Below, piece by piece: positions 42,222-50,974 of a stretch of DNA of 64,000 nucleotides. The first letter of the stretch is position 1. Every line of letters starts with the position of its first letter. The translations under genes were made by a program, and so were the position numbers. The notes beneath the pieces are model-generated. The model was not told the origin of the DNA and did no database searches. It saw nothing but the letters and a program-made list of their open reading frames with translations. This stretch comes from an uncultured Bacteriovoracaceae bacterium. Its GTDB lineage: Bacteria > Bdellovibrionota > Bacteriovoracia > Bacteriovoracales > Bacteriovoracaceae. The stretch covers positions 1 to 64,000 of the forward strand of contig CALHLC010000030.1 in the NCBI GenBank assembly GCA_938034385.1. The letters run 5' to 3'.

Positions 42222-42668
42222 TTATTGTAAAATAGGAATAACCGATTCAACGTATTCAGGCTGGCCGTATACATTAGTGATTTCCTCAACAAATAAAAGT
42301 GCCTTAGGTAAGATCTGTTTTAAAACAATATCCTGTCTTTTTATCTTCATTCCTTCTCTTAGAACGAACATTCTCTTAGATCTTCCTCCCTTTTCTTTTA
42401 CTAGGGCCTTTTTGTTGGTCTTTGAATAGACAATGGCATGAACGACAAGTTTTTCAAGAGGTATATGATTTCCAGGTATTTCGTTAGTAAAAACCCCTCC
42501 TTCAAATCTAGATTTTTTCTTAACTTTAGATTCACCGTCGCCTAACTCTGGAGATTTAAATGGATCTCTCAAATCATATGGGTTTTCTAGATTTAGTATC
42601 TCTTCGAAAACTTCTGTTTGAGAAAAAGATGTTATAGAAACAAAAAGCAGTAGTATTAAAATTTTCAT
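42222..42668 (-). CDS. pilP: Type IV pilus inner membrane lipoprotein-like PilP
   Basis: A 148-residue protein with a signal peptide (MKILILLLFVSITSFSQ) but no visible lipobox, unlike the lipoprotein PilP of Pseudomonas. The segment YDLRDPFKSPE resembles the PilP motif (DPF), and the C-terminal half is a small beta domain (VLREGMKIKRQDIVLKQIL). Its place between pilO and pilQ fits a role linking the inner membrane complex to the secretin. Overlaps pilO by four bases. Confidence 0.78.
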   Translation of the reverse strand: MKILILLLFVSITSFSQTEVFEEILNLENPYDLRDPFKSPELGDGESKVKKKSRFEGGVFTNEIPGNHIPLEKLVVHAIVYSKTNKKALVKEKGGRSKRMFVLREGMKIKRQDIVLKQILPKALLFVEEITNVYGQPEYVESVIPILQ

Positions 42669-43264
42669 CCTTTACCACCTTTTTTCTTCTTCACTTCATG
42701 ATCTTTATTATAATGAAAAGTTTCAATAATTGTTTTAAAGTCTACAATCACGTGCTTACTCTTATTAATAATAGAACTTGAAGTTACCTCAACCGAGCTA
42801 ACGTTAAAAATTCTATCTGGTTTTTTCATCTTTTCAAAAAACACCAAAAACTGAAGATAAGTTCCTCTACCTTCAAATTCTATACCGTTAGTTATATATA
42901 AGCCTCCATGGTTTTCTTTTTCATATTTAGGCTTAAATGAAATGTTTTTTATATTTAAACTACGTGCAACTCTTGAAAGCTCATCTAAAATAGCCGTCCT
43001 ACTACTTATTGGTGGTATAAACTTTCCGACTTTTTCTAAATCTTCTTTAGACTTATCTACTTTACTTTTAAAATCTTTAACATTCGATCTTACTTCTTTT
43101 ATTTTTTGAATTGCTTTTTCTATTTCATTGTTTTCTTTTTCTAGTGCTGGAATTTTTGACAACTCAGACTTAATTGACTCTTCTTTTTTTTGCCAAGATT
43201 CATACAAGTCAGAAAGTCCCACTCCCATCAATGCAAGAGGTGCTAATATCATTAATAACTTCAA
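42665..43264 (-). CDS. pilO: Type IV pilus alignment protein PilO
   Basis: A 199-residue protein with one N-terminal membrane segment (MKLLMILAPLALMGVGL), a coiled coil (about 20-75) and a small ferredoxin-like domain at the end (KPKYEKENHGGLYITNGIEFEGRG). It is ATGA-coupled with pilN on one side and pilP on the other. Assignment relies on topology and order, since sequence conservation in this family is low. Confidence 0.8.
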   Translation of the reverse strand: MKLLMILAPLALMGVGLSDLYESWQKKEESIKSELSKIPALEKENNEIEKAIQKIKEVRSNVKDFKSKVDKSKEDLEKVGKFIPPISSRTAILDELSRVARSLNIKNISFKPKYEKENHGGLYITNGIEFEGRGTYLQFLVFFEKMKKPDRIFNVSSVEVTSSSIINKSKHVIVDFKTIIETFHYNKDHEVKKKKGGKG

Positions 43265-43863
43265 AAGCTCACCACCTCAGATTCAATAAAAAACTCTTCT
43301 ACTCTTTTCCCTGAAGGTTTTATTGTTTTTGTAACATGATTCACCAACTTTACTTTTTTATTTAAAAAAATTGAAGAGTCTAATTGTTTAATAAATTTAT
43401 TAAGCTTAGCAAACGTTAACGCATACCCATTAATTTTAACTTTTTTATTTCTCAAACTAATATTTTTAATCCAAACTTCTTTAGGAATATTTTCAGAGAC
43501 ATATTTCATTATTCTCATTGGATTATTCTTCTTCTCTAAAACCTCTTTCACTATCTGAGTTTTCTTAATAAATTCAGCCTCTGCTTCTTTAAACTCTTTT
43601 AGTTTTCTTTCTTCAGCTTTAATTCCCTTCGAGCTTCTCTTTAGAGTTTTATTTTTTATTAAGACCGAAGAAACCTCACTTACTTTATCTTCAACTTCTT
43701 TATCCCACTGATCTTGATAAAAAAGTTGAGGCCCAAATCCAATCAAAACACAGATCGCCCACAAAGGGATGTTTAGACTTCTCACATCTACATTTTCTGA
43801 AATCTTGCTTCCTAAAGATCCTTTTTTCGATTTCTCGTTATAATTTAGATTAATCTTAATCAT
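43261..43863 (-). CDS. pilN: Type IV pilus alignment protein PilN
   Basis: A 200-residue protein. The short cytoplasmic start MIKINLNYNE corresponds to the INLLP-type motif that binds PilM. One membrane segment (IPLWAICVLIGFGPQLFY) is followed by a coiled coil and a small C-terminal domain. It overlaps pilM by eight bases and pilO by four. Confidence 0.8.
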   Translation of the reverse strand: MIKINLNYNEKSKKGSLGSKISENVDVRSLNIPLWAICVLIGFGPQLFYQDQWDKEVEDKVSEVSSVLIKNKTLKRSSKGIKAEERKLKEFKEAEAEFIKKTQIVKEVLEKKNNPMRIMKYVSENIPKEVWIKNISLRNKKVKINGYALTFAKLNKFIKQLDSSIFLNKKVKLVNHVTKTIKPSGKRVEEFFIESEVVSF

Positions 43864-44923
43864 ATGCTCTTAAACCTAACCCCAAGCATACGGCTCCTGA
43901 ATATGTTAAATATTCTATGATTCCGTCACTAATATTACCTTTAGTGGAAACACTTATTTTTCTCAAAGGATCAAGTGTTTCAACTGAGATATCTAAACCT
44001 TCAATAAGGTCTTCTATAATTCCGGGCTGTCTTGAACAACCACCAGTAATAAAGCAATGCTTTATTCTATCTTCCGAATTTGATGATGTATAAAACGCAA
44101 CTGCATCCACAACTTTGCTAGTAATAGATTTTGAAATCTTCTTAATCGCAGCTAGAACTTCATCAGGATATTTTGTATCAGTTTGATTCATTTTTTTTAA
44201 GTCTTCAGCTTGATTAAAGTCAATACCAACTTCTTTTTGAATCTCTTCTGTAGTATTTACTCCACCCATAATAATAGTTTTAACAAGTAAAGGTAATCCG
44301 TTTCGATAGACAATAATCTTAGTACTTTGTGCACCAAAGTCTATAATTAAAGTTCCATCTCTATATTCATGTAAGTAATCACTGTAGTTGTGTTCAAAGA
44401 TATTTATTAAAGATAACACTTGTAAATCAACTGTTTTCATCTTCAACCCAGAAGCAAAAATTATTTCTTGATATCTTGCAATATCTTGAATCTTTGCAGC
44501 GGCCATTACAACATCTCGATTAACTTCATTGGTTTTTTCCATGATATGTAACGACACTTCAGCATTTTCCATTCCAAAAGGAATAAACTGCTCTGCTTCC
44601 CAGTGAATATGATCTTCAATATCATCTTTTGATCCCTCTGGAGATTTCATAGATTTAACTATTGATCCACTTCCAGCTAATCCAAAACATACATCTTTAT
44701 TTTTAAAACCACCTTCTTTAAAAGCCGATCTAATTTGTTCTACAATTTGAGTTCTATCGTTTATTTCTTCTTCTAAAATTGCAGATTCAGATAATGGAGC
44801 AAATGAAAAAGATTTCAAAGTATAAGTACCTTTTTTACCTTGAGCCAAAGTTGCTAATTTTATAGCACTCTGCCCAATGTCCAAACCAATTAAAGGCTGC
44901 TTTCCTAATAGACTATCAAACAC
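43856..44923 (-). CDS. pilM: Type IV pilus assembly ATPase-fold protein PilM
   Basis: A 355-residue cytoplasmic protein of the actin/FtsA fold that binds the PilN N-terminus. It starts LIGLDIGQSAIKLATLAQG (phosphate 1 loop), and contains LIIDFGAQSTKIIVY (phosphate 2) and FITGGCSRQPGI (adenosine region). Start is GTG at 44923 with AAGGA six bases before it. A TATAAT box at 44948-44953 in the 67-bp gap suggests a promoter for pilM-N-O-P-Q, but no good -35 box is visible. Confidence 0.9.
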   Translation of the reverse strand: MFDSLLGKQPLIGLDIGQSAIKLATLAQGKKGTYTLKSFSFAPLSESAILEEEINDRTQIVEQIRSAFKEGGFKNKDVCFGLAGSGSIVKSMKSPEGSKDDIEDHIHWEAEQFIPFGMENAEVSLHIMEKTNEVNRDVVMAAAKIQDIARYQEIIFASGLKMKTVDLQVLSLINIFEHNYSDYLHEYRDGTLIIDFGAQSTKIIVYRNGLPLLVKTIIMGGVNTTEEIQKEVGIDFNQAEDLKKMNQTDTKYPDEVLAAIKKISKSITSKVVDAVAFYTSSNSEDRIKHCFITGGCSRQPGIIEDLIEGLDISVETLDPLRKISVSTKGNISDGIIEYLTYSGAVCLGLGLRAYD

Positions 44924-44990
44924 TACTTATCCTTTTTACCTTCTATAATTATAAACTAGGTAGCCGTGAATACAAAAAAAATTTAGATCT

Positions 44991-45752
44991 TTATGTAAAT
45001 TTTAAGAATAGACTTTCCAAAAATCCCGGAAAAAAGAGCTGAATACTTGAGACAAACAGTATGGATGGACCAAAAGGGACTGGTACTTCTTTGTCTGATA
45101 CTTTTCCAATGGCCATCAAAGCAAGAATAACAAGAGTTCCAAGAAGTGAGCTAAAAATAATTGTATATAAAATGTTAAATGGCCCTAGATAAATCCCAAG
45201 CATTCCAAAAAGGACTATATCTCCTCCACCCAGACCAATTTGACCTTTATATTTTTCGTAGGCATAACCCAAAAGAAAAAGTGGAATAAAGCCAATAATA
45301 AATCCAAAAATATAATGCTGCCAAGAATAATCCCTAACAGCTAACACAAGCAAACATGCTCCTATAATTAAATTAAGCGAATGTGGCAAAATATAATGTT
45401 CTAAATCTATAAAAAACTGAACTATAAAAAGACAAATCACTATAGAGAACATAATCATTTTAAGCTGATCTACTTCAAAGTATCTCATGAAGACATAACT
45501 ACCTAGAAGCGCAGTTAAGAGTTCAACGAATGGATATTTTGGGGAAATTCTCTCTTTACAGTTTTTGCACTTCCCTGCCAAATATACGTAACTTAATATT
45601 GGAATATTTTCTTTCCATGTAATTAACTTTTTACACTTAGTACAATTTGATCTTTTAACAACAATATCTTCTTCTCGAGGAATCCTATAAATCAGAACAT
45701 TTAGAAAACTTCCTATTAATAAGAAAAAGATAAATACAGCTATTGATATCAA
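44991..45752 (-). CDS. pilD: Prepilin peptidase PilD
   Basis: A 253-residue membrane aspartic protease that removes the prepilin leader and usually methylates the new N-terminus. It has a cytoplasmic zinc loop with two CxxC pairs (CTKC, CKNC), a first aspartate in DLEHYILPHSLNL and a second in the GLGGGD (GxGD) motif, within about seven membrane segments. It overlaps the permease gene by four bases. Its substrate PilA lies in the same cluster. Confidence 0.93.
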   Translation of the reverse strand: MISIAVFIFFLLIGSFLNVLIYRIPREEDIVVKRSNCTKCKKLITWKENIPILSYVYLAGKCKNCKERISPKYPFVELLTALLGSYVFMRYFEVDQLKMIMFSIVICLFIVQFFIDLEHYILPHSLNLIIGACLLVLAVRDYSWQHYIFGFIIGFIPLFLLGYAYEKYKGQIGLGGGDIVLFGMLGIYLGPFNILYTIIFSSLLGTLVILALMAIGKVSDKEVPVPFGPSILFVSSIQLFFPGFLESLFLKFT

Positions 45753-46510
45753 TGAATATCCCTTGATTTAAACACATAGTATGACAAAGCAGAAATCACT
45801 AAGTAATACATTAATCCATAGAGTATAATTTTCAAATATACGATACTCTCCAACGGAGCCTCTCCGACATAATTAGATAAATTTAACTTATAAAAATTTG
45901 GCATTGCTAAATTTATATATCCAAGAACTTTTGCCATGAATCCCTTAATGAAAAACCTTGAAGTACTTATCCCTTCAAAGAGTGAAGTGAATATAAAGAT
46001 TGAAAAGCATAGAAAATAATTTAAATATTCGTTAATAAAAAATGAAAAAAGCATGCTCATAGCTGAGATTACGAGGGTTGATAAGAAAAGTGTACTTAAA
46101 GAATAAACGATGTTTACATCAAAAATCCCTCCAAAAAATGAGTAAAGAGCAATAACTAAAGCTGATAAAAAGATAAATATCATCCCAATAATTAGAACTT
46201 TTCCAATTATCTTACCAATAAAAAATTCTAAGCGGCTGACTCCTTGGCTAAGAACAAGAGGAAGGGTCCCATTTTCAATTTCTTTTTTTATACTACTTGC
46301 ACTTATAAACAATGATGTAAAAATCAAAAATAAGTATATAATTGTTTGCCCTATATCAATAGTTGTTTTAGCGACAGTCTTGTAAGTAAGCTGTGCACTT
46401 ACAAACGTTAACAAAAATACAATTACTCCTATAAAGAGAGTTGCATAAAAAGATTTTCCTTTTATGAATTCTTTAACAGATAAAAATGCAATACTTTTTA
46501 CTTTGTTCAT
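45749..46510 (-). CDS. ABC-2 type permease of the pilus cluster (pilI position)
   Basis: A 253-residue protein with six predicted membrane segments and the ABC-2 permease look: a polar N-terminus (SVKEFIKGKSFYATLFIGV), then KKEIENGTLPLVLSQGVSRLEFFIGKIIG between the second and third segments. It is ATGA-coupled with the ATPase before it. In Myxococcus xanthus the genes pilH and pilI between pilA and pilD encode such a transporter; the position here is the same. Substrate unknown. Confidence 0.82.
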   Translation of the reverse strand: MNKVKSIAFLSVKEFIKGKSFYATLFIGVIVFLLTFVSAQLTYKTVAKTTIDIGQTIIYLFLIFTSLFISASSIKKEIENGTLPLVLSQGVSRLEFFIGKIIGKVLIIGMIFIFLSALVIALYSFFGGIFDVNIVYSLSTLFLSTLVISAMSMLFSFFINEYLNYFLCFSIFIFTSLFEGISTSRFFIKGFMAKVLGYINLAMPNFYKLNLSNYVGEAPLESIVYLKIILYGLMYYLVISALSYYVFKSRDIH

Positions 46511-47310
46511 AAAATACTTCTCTCGATTTTTATGACATTCAATAGTTTATATTTTTTTTCTTTTAATCCTTGCAATGACTCACTTAAAGAACTTTCATCT
46601 GCAACAACTTCACTCACTACATTTTCTTTTAAGTATTTAATCCTATACGTCTGATTCAAGTCATAAAAGTATTCTTGGGCAAGACCATTAAATTCGATTC
46701 TCCCATTTACAATCTTTATAATTCTATTACTCAAATCTGCAATATCCTGCATATTATGACTGGTGATAAAAAACGACTTTCCGTCTTTTGAAAACTCTTT
46801 AATTATATCCTTGATGATCTCCCTTGCATTTATGTCAACACCAGATAAGGGTTCATCCAAAATAACGAGTTCTGGATCATTGATCAAAGCAGAAACAAAT
46901 CCAAGTTTTTGAATCATTCCTTTAGAATAATTTTTAATTCTCTTTTCTTGATCATTTTGAATTTGCAATCTCTCAAGCAAGTCTATGACTGATGATCTTT
47001 TCAATGAATTTGTATTAAGACTTGAAACAAAACTTAAAAACTCTCTACCAGTTAAGTCTTTATATAACTTTGTTTTCTCGGGAAGGTATCCAATAGATTT
47101 AGTGTTTTTTTCTATTTTTCCACTTTCAATTCTTATAAGATCTAGAATCGCTCGAATAGTCGTTGATTTACCACTACCATTTGCCCCTATAAAACCAATA
47201 ATTTCACCTTTTTGAATATTAAGACTAACTTTATCAAGAACTTTTTGATGCTCTTTATTTTTATTGATAAAATACTTTTTAGTGACATTATTTAAATCAA
47301 CAATATTCAT
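46507..47310 (-). CDS. ABC transporter ATPase of the pilus cluster (pilH position)
   Basis: A 267-residue ATPase with Walker A GANGSGKST, signature YSKGMIQKLG in a somewhat divergent form, Walker B LVILDEPLSGVD and a histidine switch (FFITSHN). I start at the ATG 47310 ([13 protein letters not shown]), where ABC proteins normally begin; a frame open from 47379 would add 23 residues. This ATG overlaps the opposite-strand ATG of the TPR-like gene. It should power the permease next to it. The Myxococcus counterpart is pilH. Confidence 0.85.
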   Translation of the reverse strand: MNIVDLNNVTKKYFINKNKEHQKVLDKVSLNIQKGEIIGFIGANGSGKSTTIRAILDLIRIESGKIEKNTKSIGYLPEKTKLYKDLTGREFLSFVSSLNTNSLKRSSVIDLLERLQIQNDQEKRIKNYSKGMIQKLGFVSALINDPELVILDEPLSGVDINAREIIKDIIKEFSKDGKSFFITSHNMQDIADLSNRIIKIVNGRIEFNGLAQEYFYDLNQTYRIKYLKENVVSEVVADESSLSESLQGLKEKKYKLLNVIKIERSIL

Positions 47311-47899
47311 GGTTTTGTTTTCATCTTTGTTTTTACTTAATTCTAGTATCAATTTACCAAAAATGAAAAACTCTACCAATACAAATTTAAGCTCTAATTT
47401 AGTTAATTTTTCTGGGAAATTTAATAAGTTCTTATCATCTTTAATTTGGATAGAAACACTTTTAGATTCTAATACTGATCATTACAAAGGTGAGCCTTTA
47501 CAGTCTTGGCACTACAATAGATTTAATGCGATAACGGATCTAGATCCAACCTTTTTAGAAGCATACAAATATGGAGGATTATTCCTGTCAGTCATAAAAG
47601 ATGATATTCCTGCAGCTACAGAGTTATATAAAAAAGGCATAGCTAAATTTCCACAAAATTATCACTTAAACCTATATGGTGCTCTTCACTTTATAACTGA
47701 AACAAATAATTATGAAATTGCTAATTTATATTTAGACACTATTAAAAAAAAACACCCAACAAATCCACTTATTAAATCTTTATATTACTCAACAAAATTA
47801 AAGTCCATAGGCGATAAAGCTCTTTTAAGAAATGAAATTCTCAAAGACCCAATTAACCCTCAATTTAAAAAATTTTTACTAAAGAAACTTAAGCTCTAA
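47309..47899 (+). CDS. TPR-like membrane-anchored protein in the pilG position
   Basis: A 196-residue protein from the first ATG (47309). A hydrophobic N-terminus ([10 protein letters not shown]) is followed by a polar linker and then TPR-like helices: [43 protein letters not shown] and [17 protein letters not shown]. It is the only plus-strand gene in the pilus block. A later ATG at 47363 would remove the hydrophobic start. Its stop overlaps the pilA stop region by four bases. Myxococcus has pilG between pilA and pilH; I cannot tell whether this is its homologue. Confidence 0.6.
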   Translation: MVLFSSLFLLNSSINLPKMKNSTNTNLSSNLVNFSGKFNKFLSSLIWIETLLDSNTDHYKGEPLQSWHYNRFNAITDLDPTFLEAYKYGGLFLSVIKDDIPAATELYKKGIAKFPQNYHLNLYGALHFITETNNYEIANLYLDTIKKKHPTNPLIKSLYYSTKLKSIGDKALLRNEILKDPINPQFKKFLLKKLKL

Positions 47900-48417
47900 T
47901 AACCAGCTTGTACATGATCTAACTTTTTAACATTGTTAATACACCATTGATCAACTGTACCAGAGTTTGAAATTTTCGCTGCCGCTCCAGCTCCAAACCC
48001 ATTTTCTCCTGAAGCACCACAGGTATGTGTTAACCCTTGCCCTGCTGGTCCTCCTCCATAATTCTTAAGCCCAGAAAACACCCCATCCGTTGCAGTATTA
48101 CCACTAGTACAACCTGTTGGTAAATCAGTCCCACCAGTGGTTGCAACCGTCATTACTCCAACTGTATAGTACATATTTGCTTGTTCATCTGCAGAGGGAG
48201 AAAAACCCATAAAGCTTAAACAATACGCGTAAGTTCCATATTCAGCATTAAATCCAGCTTCAGCTGTATGAATAGAGCCCAAAGAAACTTTCGCTTCTGA
48301 AGTACGAGCCTTGGCTTGATATTTTTGATAATTCGGAACTGCAACTGCACTTAAAATTCCAATAATTGCAACAACGACTAATAACTCTATTAGTGTAAAA
48401 CCATTATTATTTTTCAT
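47896..48417 (-). CDS. pilA: Type IVa major pilin PilA
   Basis: A 173-residue prepilin with a six-residue leader and the cleavage site [10 protein letters not shown]; the glutamate at position 5 of the mature protein is present. The hydrophobic spine is followed by a helix ([15 protein letters not shown]) and a Gly/Thr-rich globular domain with several cysteines, the last pair able to close a C-terminal disulfide loop. AGGGG lies seven bases before the ATG. The gene has its own upstream gap of 80 bp with a TATAAT box. Confidence 0.95.
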   Translation of the reverse strand: MKNNNGFTLIELLVVVAIIGILSAVAVPNYQKYQAKARTSEAKVSLGSIHTAEAGFNAEYGTYAYCLSFMGFSPSADEQANMYYTVGVMTVATTGGTDLPTGCTSGNTATDGVFSGLKNYGGGPAGQGLTHTCGASGENGFGAGAAAKISNSGTVDQWCINNVKKLDHVQAGY

Positions 48418-48442
48418 AAACGTACCCCTTAATAATAGTATA

Positions 48443-48448
48443 ATTATA
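48443..48448 (-). promoter_or_regulatory. Candidate -10 box of the pilA promoter
   Basis: A perfect TATAAT on the minus strand lies 25 bases before the pilA ATG, between two GGGGTA copies (48423-48428 and 48447-48452 as read in reverse). No good -35 box or GG/GC sigma-54 pair is seen, although Myxococcus pilA is sigma-54 dependent. Confidence 0.35.
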
Positions 48449-48497
48449 CCCCAAGTATTGAATATTTAAAATAAATCTCTGAGAAGTTTTATCCTCT

Positions 48498-49724
48498 TTA
48501 TGCTCCACCGGCTTGGACAAACATAGGCATATACATAGCTAAGAGAACACCGCCAACCATAATAGCCAATCCTACAATGAGTAATGGCTCCAACATTTGA
48601 GTCATTGTTTGAATACTTCCTTCAACTTCGACTTCAAAAACCTTTGACACTTTTTTCAACATTTCATCCAAATTTCCTGTCGACTCTCCAACATTGATCA
48701 TTTGAGTAATTAAGTCGGGAAAGTAAGAGATTCTACTTAAAGGTTCTGCAATATTTCTACCACTTACAACTGAAGCTCTAACCCTTCTTATATCTTTTGC
48801 AATGACACTATTATCAATTGTATCTGCACAAACTTCCAAGGCATCAACAATAGAAATACCTGCTCCTAACATTGTTGCAAGTGTTTGAGAAAAAGAACTT
48901 AAGCTTCCTTTAATTACAACTGTTCCAAGAACAGGTACTTTTAAAATGAATTTATCAAAAAGCTTTTTTCCTGAGTCTGTTTTTTTTATGAAGTGATGAA
49001 TTCCTCCACCAGTAATAATGCAAACTCCAATTATTTTAAAAATATGATTTTGAAAAAACTCAGAAATATCTATAACAAATTGAGTGATCCAAGGGATTTC
49101 ATTCCCGCTCTCTTCAAGCATTTCAACAAATGTTGGAACAACAAAGGTCATTAAACCAATAATAACCACGACACCTATCGTAAGAACTATTGATGGATAC
49201 ATCATGGCTGATTTTATTTGAGATTTAAGAGCAATTCTTCTTTCAATAAAAGCATCTAGCTTCACTAAAATATCATCCAAAATCCCGGCCATCTCTCCTG
49301 CTTTTATTAACTGGCAGTAAAGTTTTGGAAAACCAGGCTCTTTGCTCATCGCCTCATTTAAAGTCATCCCTTCACTCACCCCTCTTGAAATACGTGTAAG
49401 TGCTTTTTTTAAAGGAGCTTTCTTTTCTTGTTTTCTTAAAATATCAAGTGATTGCAAAATTGGAACACCAGCATTTACAAGAGTTGCCAATTGCTTAGTA
49501 AACCTTCCAATGTCTTTTTCAGAATATCCTCCACCAACAGCTTTAAACTCTGCCCACATTTCAAAAAGATCAACCTCTGAAAGCTTATTTGGTTTGGTTA
49601 ATTTTCTTGCACGAATTCCTTTCCTTCTAAGAAGTCTCTTGGCATCTTGTTGATCTTTGGCTTCTATTTCACCAATGATCCTTCTACCTGTTTGATCTAA
49701 TCCTTCGTACTTAAAATCTGCCAT
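48498..49724 (-). CDS. pilC: Type IV pilus inner membrane platform protein PilC
   Basis: A 408-residue GspF-family protein. Two T2SSF domains are visible, the first around FTKQLATLVNAGVPILQSLDIL and the second around FSQTLATMLGAGISIVDALEVC, each followed by membrane segments; the last is MVGGVLLAMYMPMF. It converts ATPase motion into pilin insertion or removal. It follows pilT with a four-base gap. Confidence 0.95.
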   Translation of the reverse strand: MADFKYEGLDQTGRRIIGEIEAKDQQDAKRLLRRKGIRARKLTKPNKLSEVDLFEMWAEFKAVGGGYSEKDIGRFTKQLATLVNAGVPILQSLDILRKQEKKAPLKKALTRISRGVSEGMTLNEAMSKEPGFPKLYCQLIKAGEMAGILDDILVKLDAFIERRIALKSQIKSAMMYPSIVLTIGVVVIIGLMTFVVPTFVEMLEESGNEIPWITQFVIDISEFFQNHIFKIIGVCIITGGGIHHFIKKTDSGKKLFDKFILKVPVLGTVVIKGSLSSFSQTLATMLGAGISIVDALEVCADTIDNSVIAKDIRRVRASVVSGRNIAEPLSRISYFPDLITQMINVGESTGNLDEMLKKVSKVFEVEVEGSIQTMTQMLEPLLIVGLAIMVGGVLLAMYMPMFVQAGGA

Positions 49725-49728
49725 TTAC

Positions 49729-50958
49729 TTAGGCACTCCTTCTCATTTTTTCTAATCCAAGAGTTTTTAACATCTCCTCAGGTGCATTTGAATAATCAAT
49801 TGCAGATTGTTTTGTTATCAATCCTTTATCAACTGCTGAAATTAATGCCTGGTTCATTGTCGACATACCCGTTTCGTCTTGACCAATTTGCATCTGTGAA
49901 TATATTTGATGGATTTTATTTTCTCTAATTAAGTTTCTTATAGCCAGTGTTGGAACAAGAACTTCTTGTATTAATTGTCTTCCCCCGCTTACTTTCGGGA
50001 CCAGTTGTTGAGCAACAACTCCCTGCAAAACAAATGACAGCAAACTCCTTATCTGGTTTTGTTTATCTGAAGGAAAAACATTTACTAGTCTATTAATTGT
50101 TTGAACAGTTGAATTCGTATGAAGAGTTCCAAAAACAAGGTGACCAGTCTCTGCAATAGTTAAAGCTGCTTCTATTGTCTCCACATCTCTTAGCTCCCCT
50201 ACCATAATAATATCTGGATCTTGCCTTAATAAACTTTTCAACCCTCGTGCAAAGCTTGATGAATCAACACCAATCTCTCTTTGATTTACAATACAACCTT
50301 TATGTTGATGAACAAACTCAATAGGATCTTCAAGAGTTATAATATGACCTGAATGAGTTTGATTTAATCTATCTAAAATAGAAGCTAAAGTTGTCGACTT
50401 ACCTGAACCAGTTGGGCCTGTTACTAAAATCAATCCATTAATTGCCGAAGTCATATCTAACAAAATCTGAGGTAAACCAAGAGCGTCAAAATCTGGAACA
50501 ACTGAAGGGATGAGTCTAAACGCTGCTGATATTTTCCCTTGAGCATAAAATACATTTACTCTAAATCTTGCAAGGTTTCTAACACCAAAAGAAAAGTCTA
50601 ACTCTAAGTTTTGTTCTAACTCTTTTTTCTGCTTATCTGTTAAAATTTGATAAATCATTTTTCTAGTAAGCTTATCTGTTAACGGTGCTACTTTAATTCT
50701 AACTACTTCTCCATTCATTCTAAGAGCAGGAGGAGAACCAACTGATAGATGTAAATCAGAAGCTCCTTGTTGGACCATTAACTTAAATAATTGTTGTATT
50801 TTTACTTGACCGATATCAGTGTGAGTGGCTTTTTGTGTTCTTGTAGGATCCCCACTCATAATTTGAGTTGCATCCGATAAATCACTACTTTGTTCTTCAC
50901 TCATTACTTCAGTAACTTCTGTTTTGTCATGATCATCTAATTTATTTTCATCGCTCAT
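49729..50958 (-). CDS. pilT: Pilus retraction ATPase PilT with N-terminal extension
   Basis: A 409-residue PilT. The core runs from QQLFKLMVQQGASDLHL through Walker A GPTGSGKST, the Asp box, Walker B DPDIIMVGELRD and the His box HTNST, to a C-terminal APEEMLKTLG segment. Ahead of it is an acidic, Thr/Ser-rich extension of about 50 residues not found in standard PilT (about 345). The extension has two similar pieces, TEVMSE and TQIMSG, which resemble phosphothreonine sites read by FHA domains. PilT depolymerises the pilus and powers twitching. Confidence 0.93.
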   Translation of the reverse strand: MSDENKLDDHDKTEVTEVMSEEQSSDLSDATQIMSGDPTRTQKATHTDIGQVKIQQLFKLMVQQGASDLHLSVGSPPALRMNGEVVRIKVAPLTDKLTRKMIYQILTDKQKKELEQNLELDFSFGVRNLARFRVNVFYAQGKISAAFRLIPSVVPDFDALGLPQILLDMTSAINGLILVTGPTGSGKSTTLASILDRLNQTHSGHIITLEDPIEFVHQHKGCIVNQREIGVDSSSFARGLKSLLRQDPDIIMVGELRDVETIEAALTIAETGHLVFGTLHTNSTVQTINRLVNVFPSDKQNQIRSLLSFVLQGVVAQQLVPKVSGGRQLIQEVLVPTLAIRNLIRENKIHQIYSQMQIGQDETGMSTMNQALISAVDKGLITKQSAIDYSNAPEEMLKTLGLEKMRRSA

Positions 50959-50974
50959 TATATTTCCCTTATTC

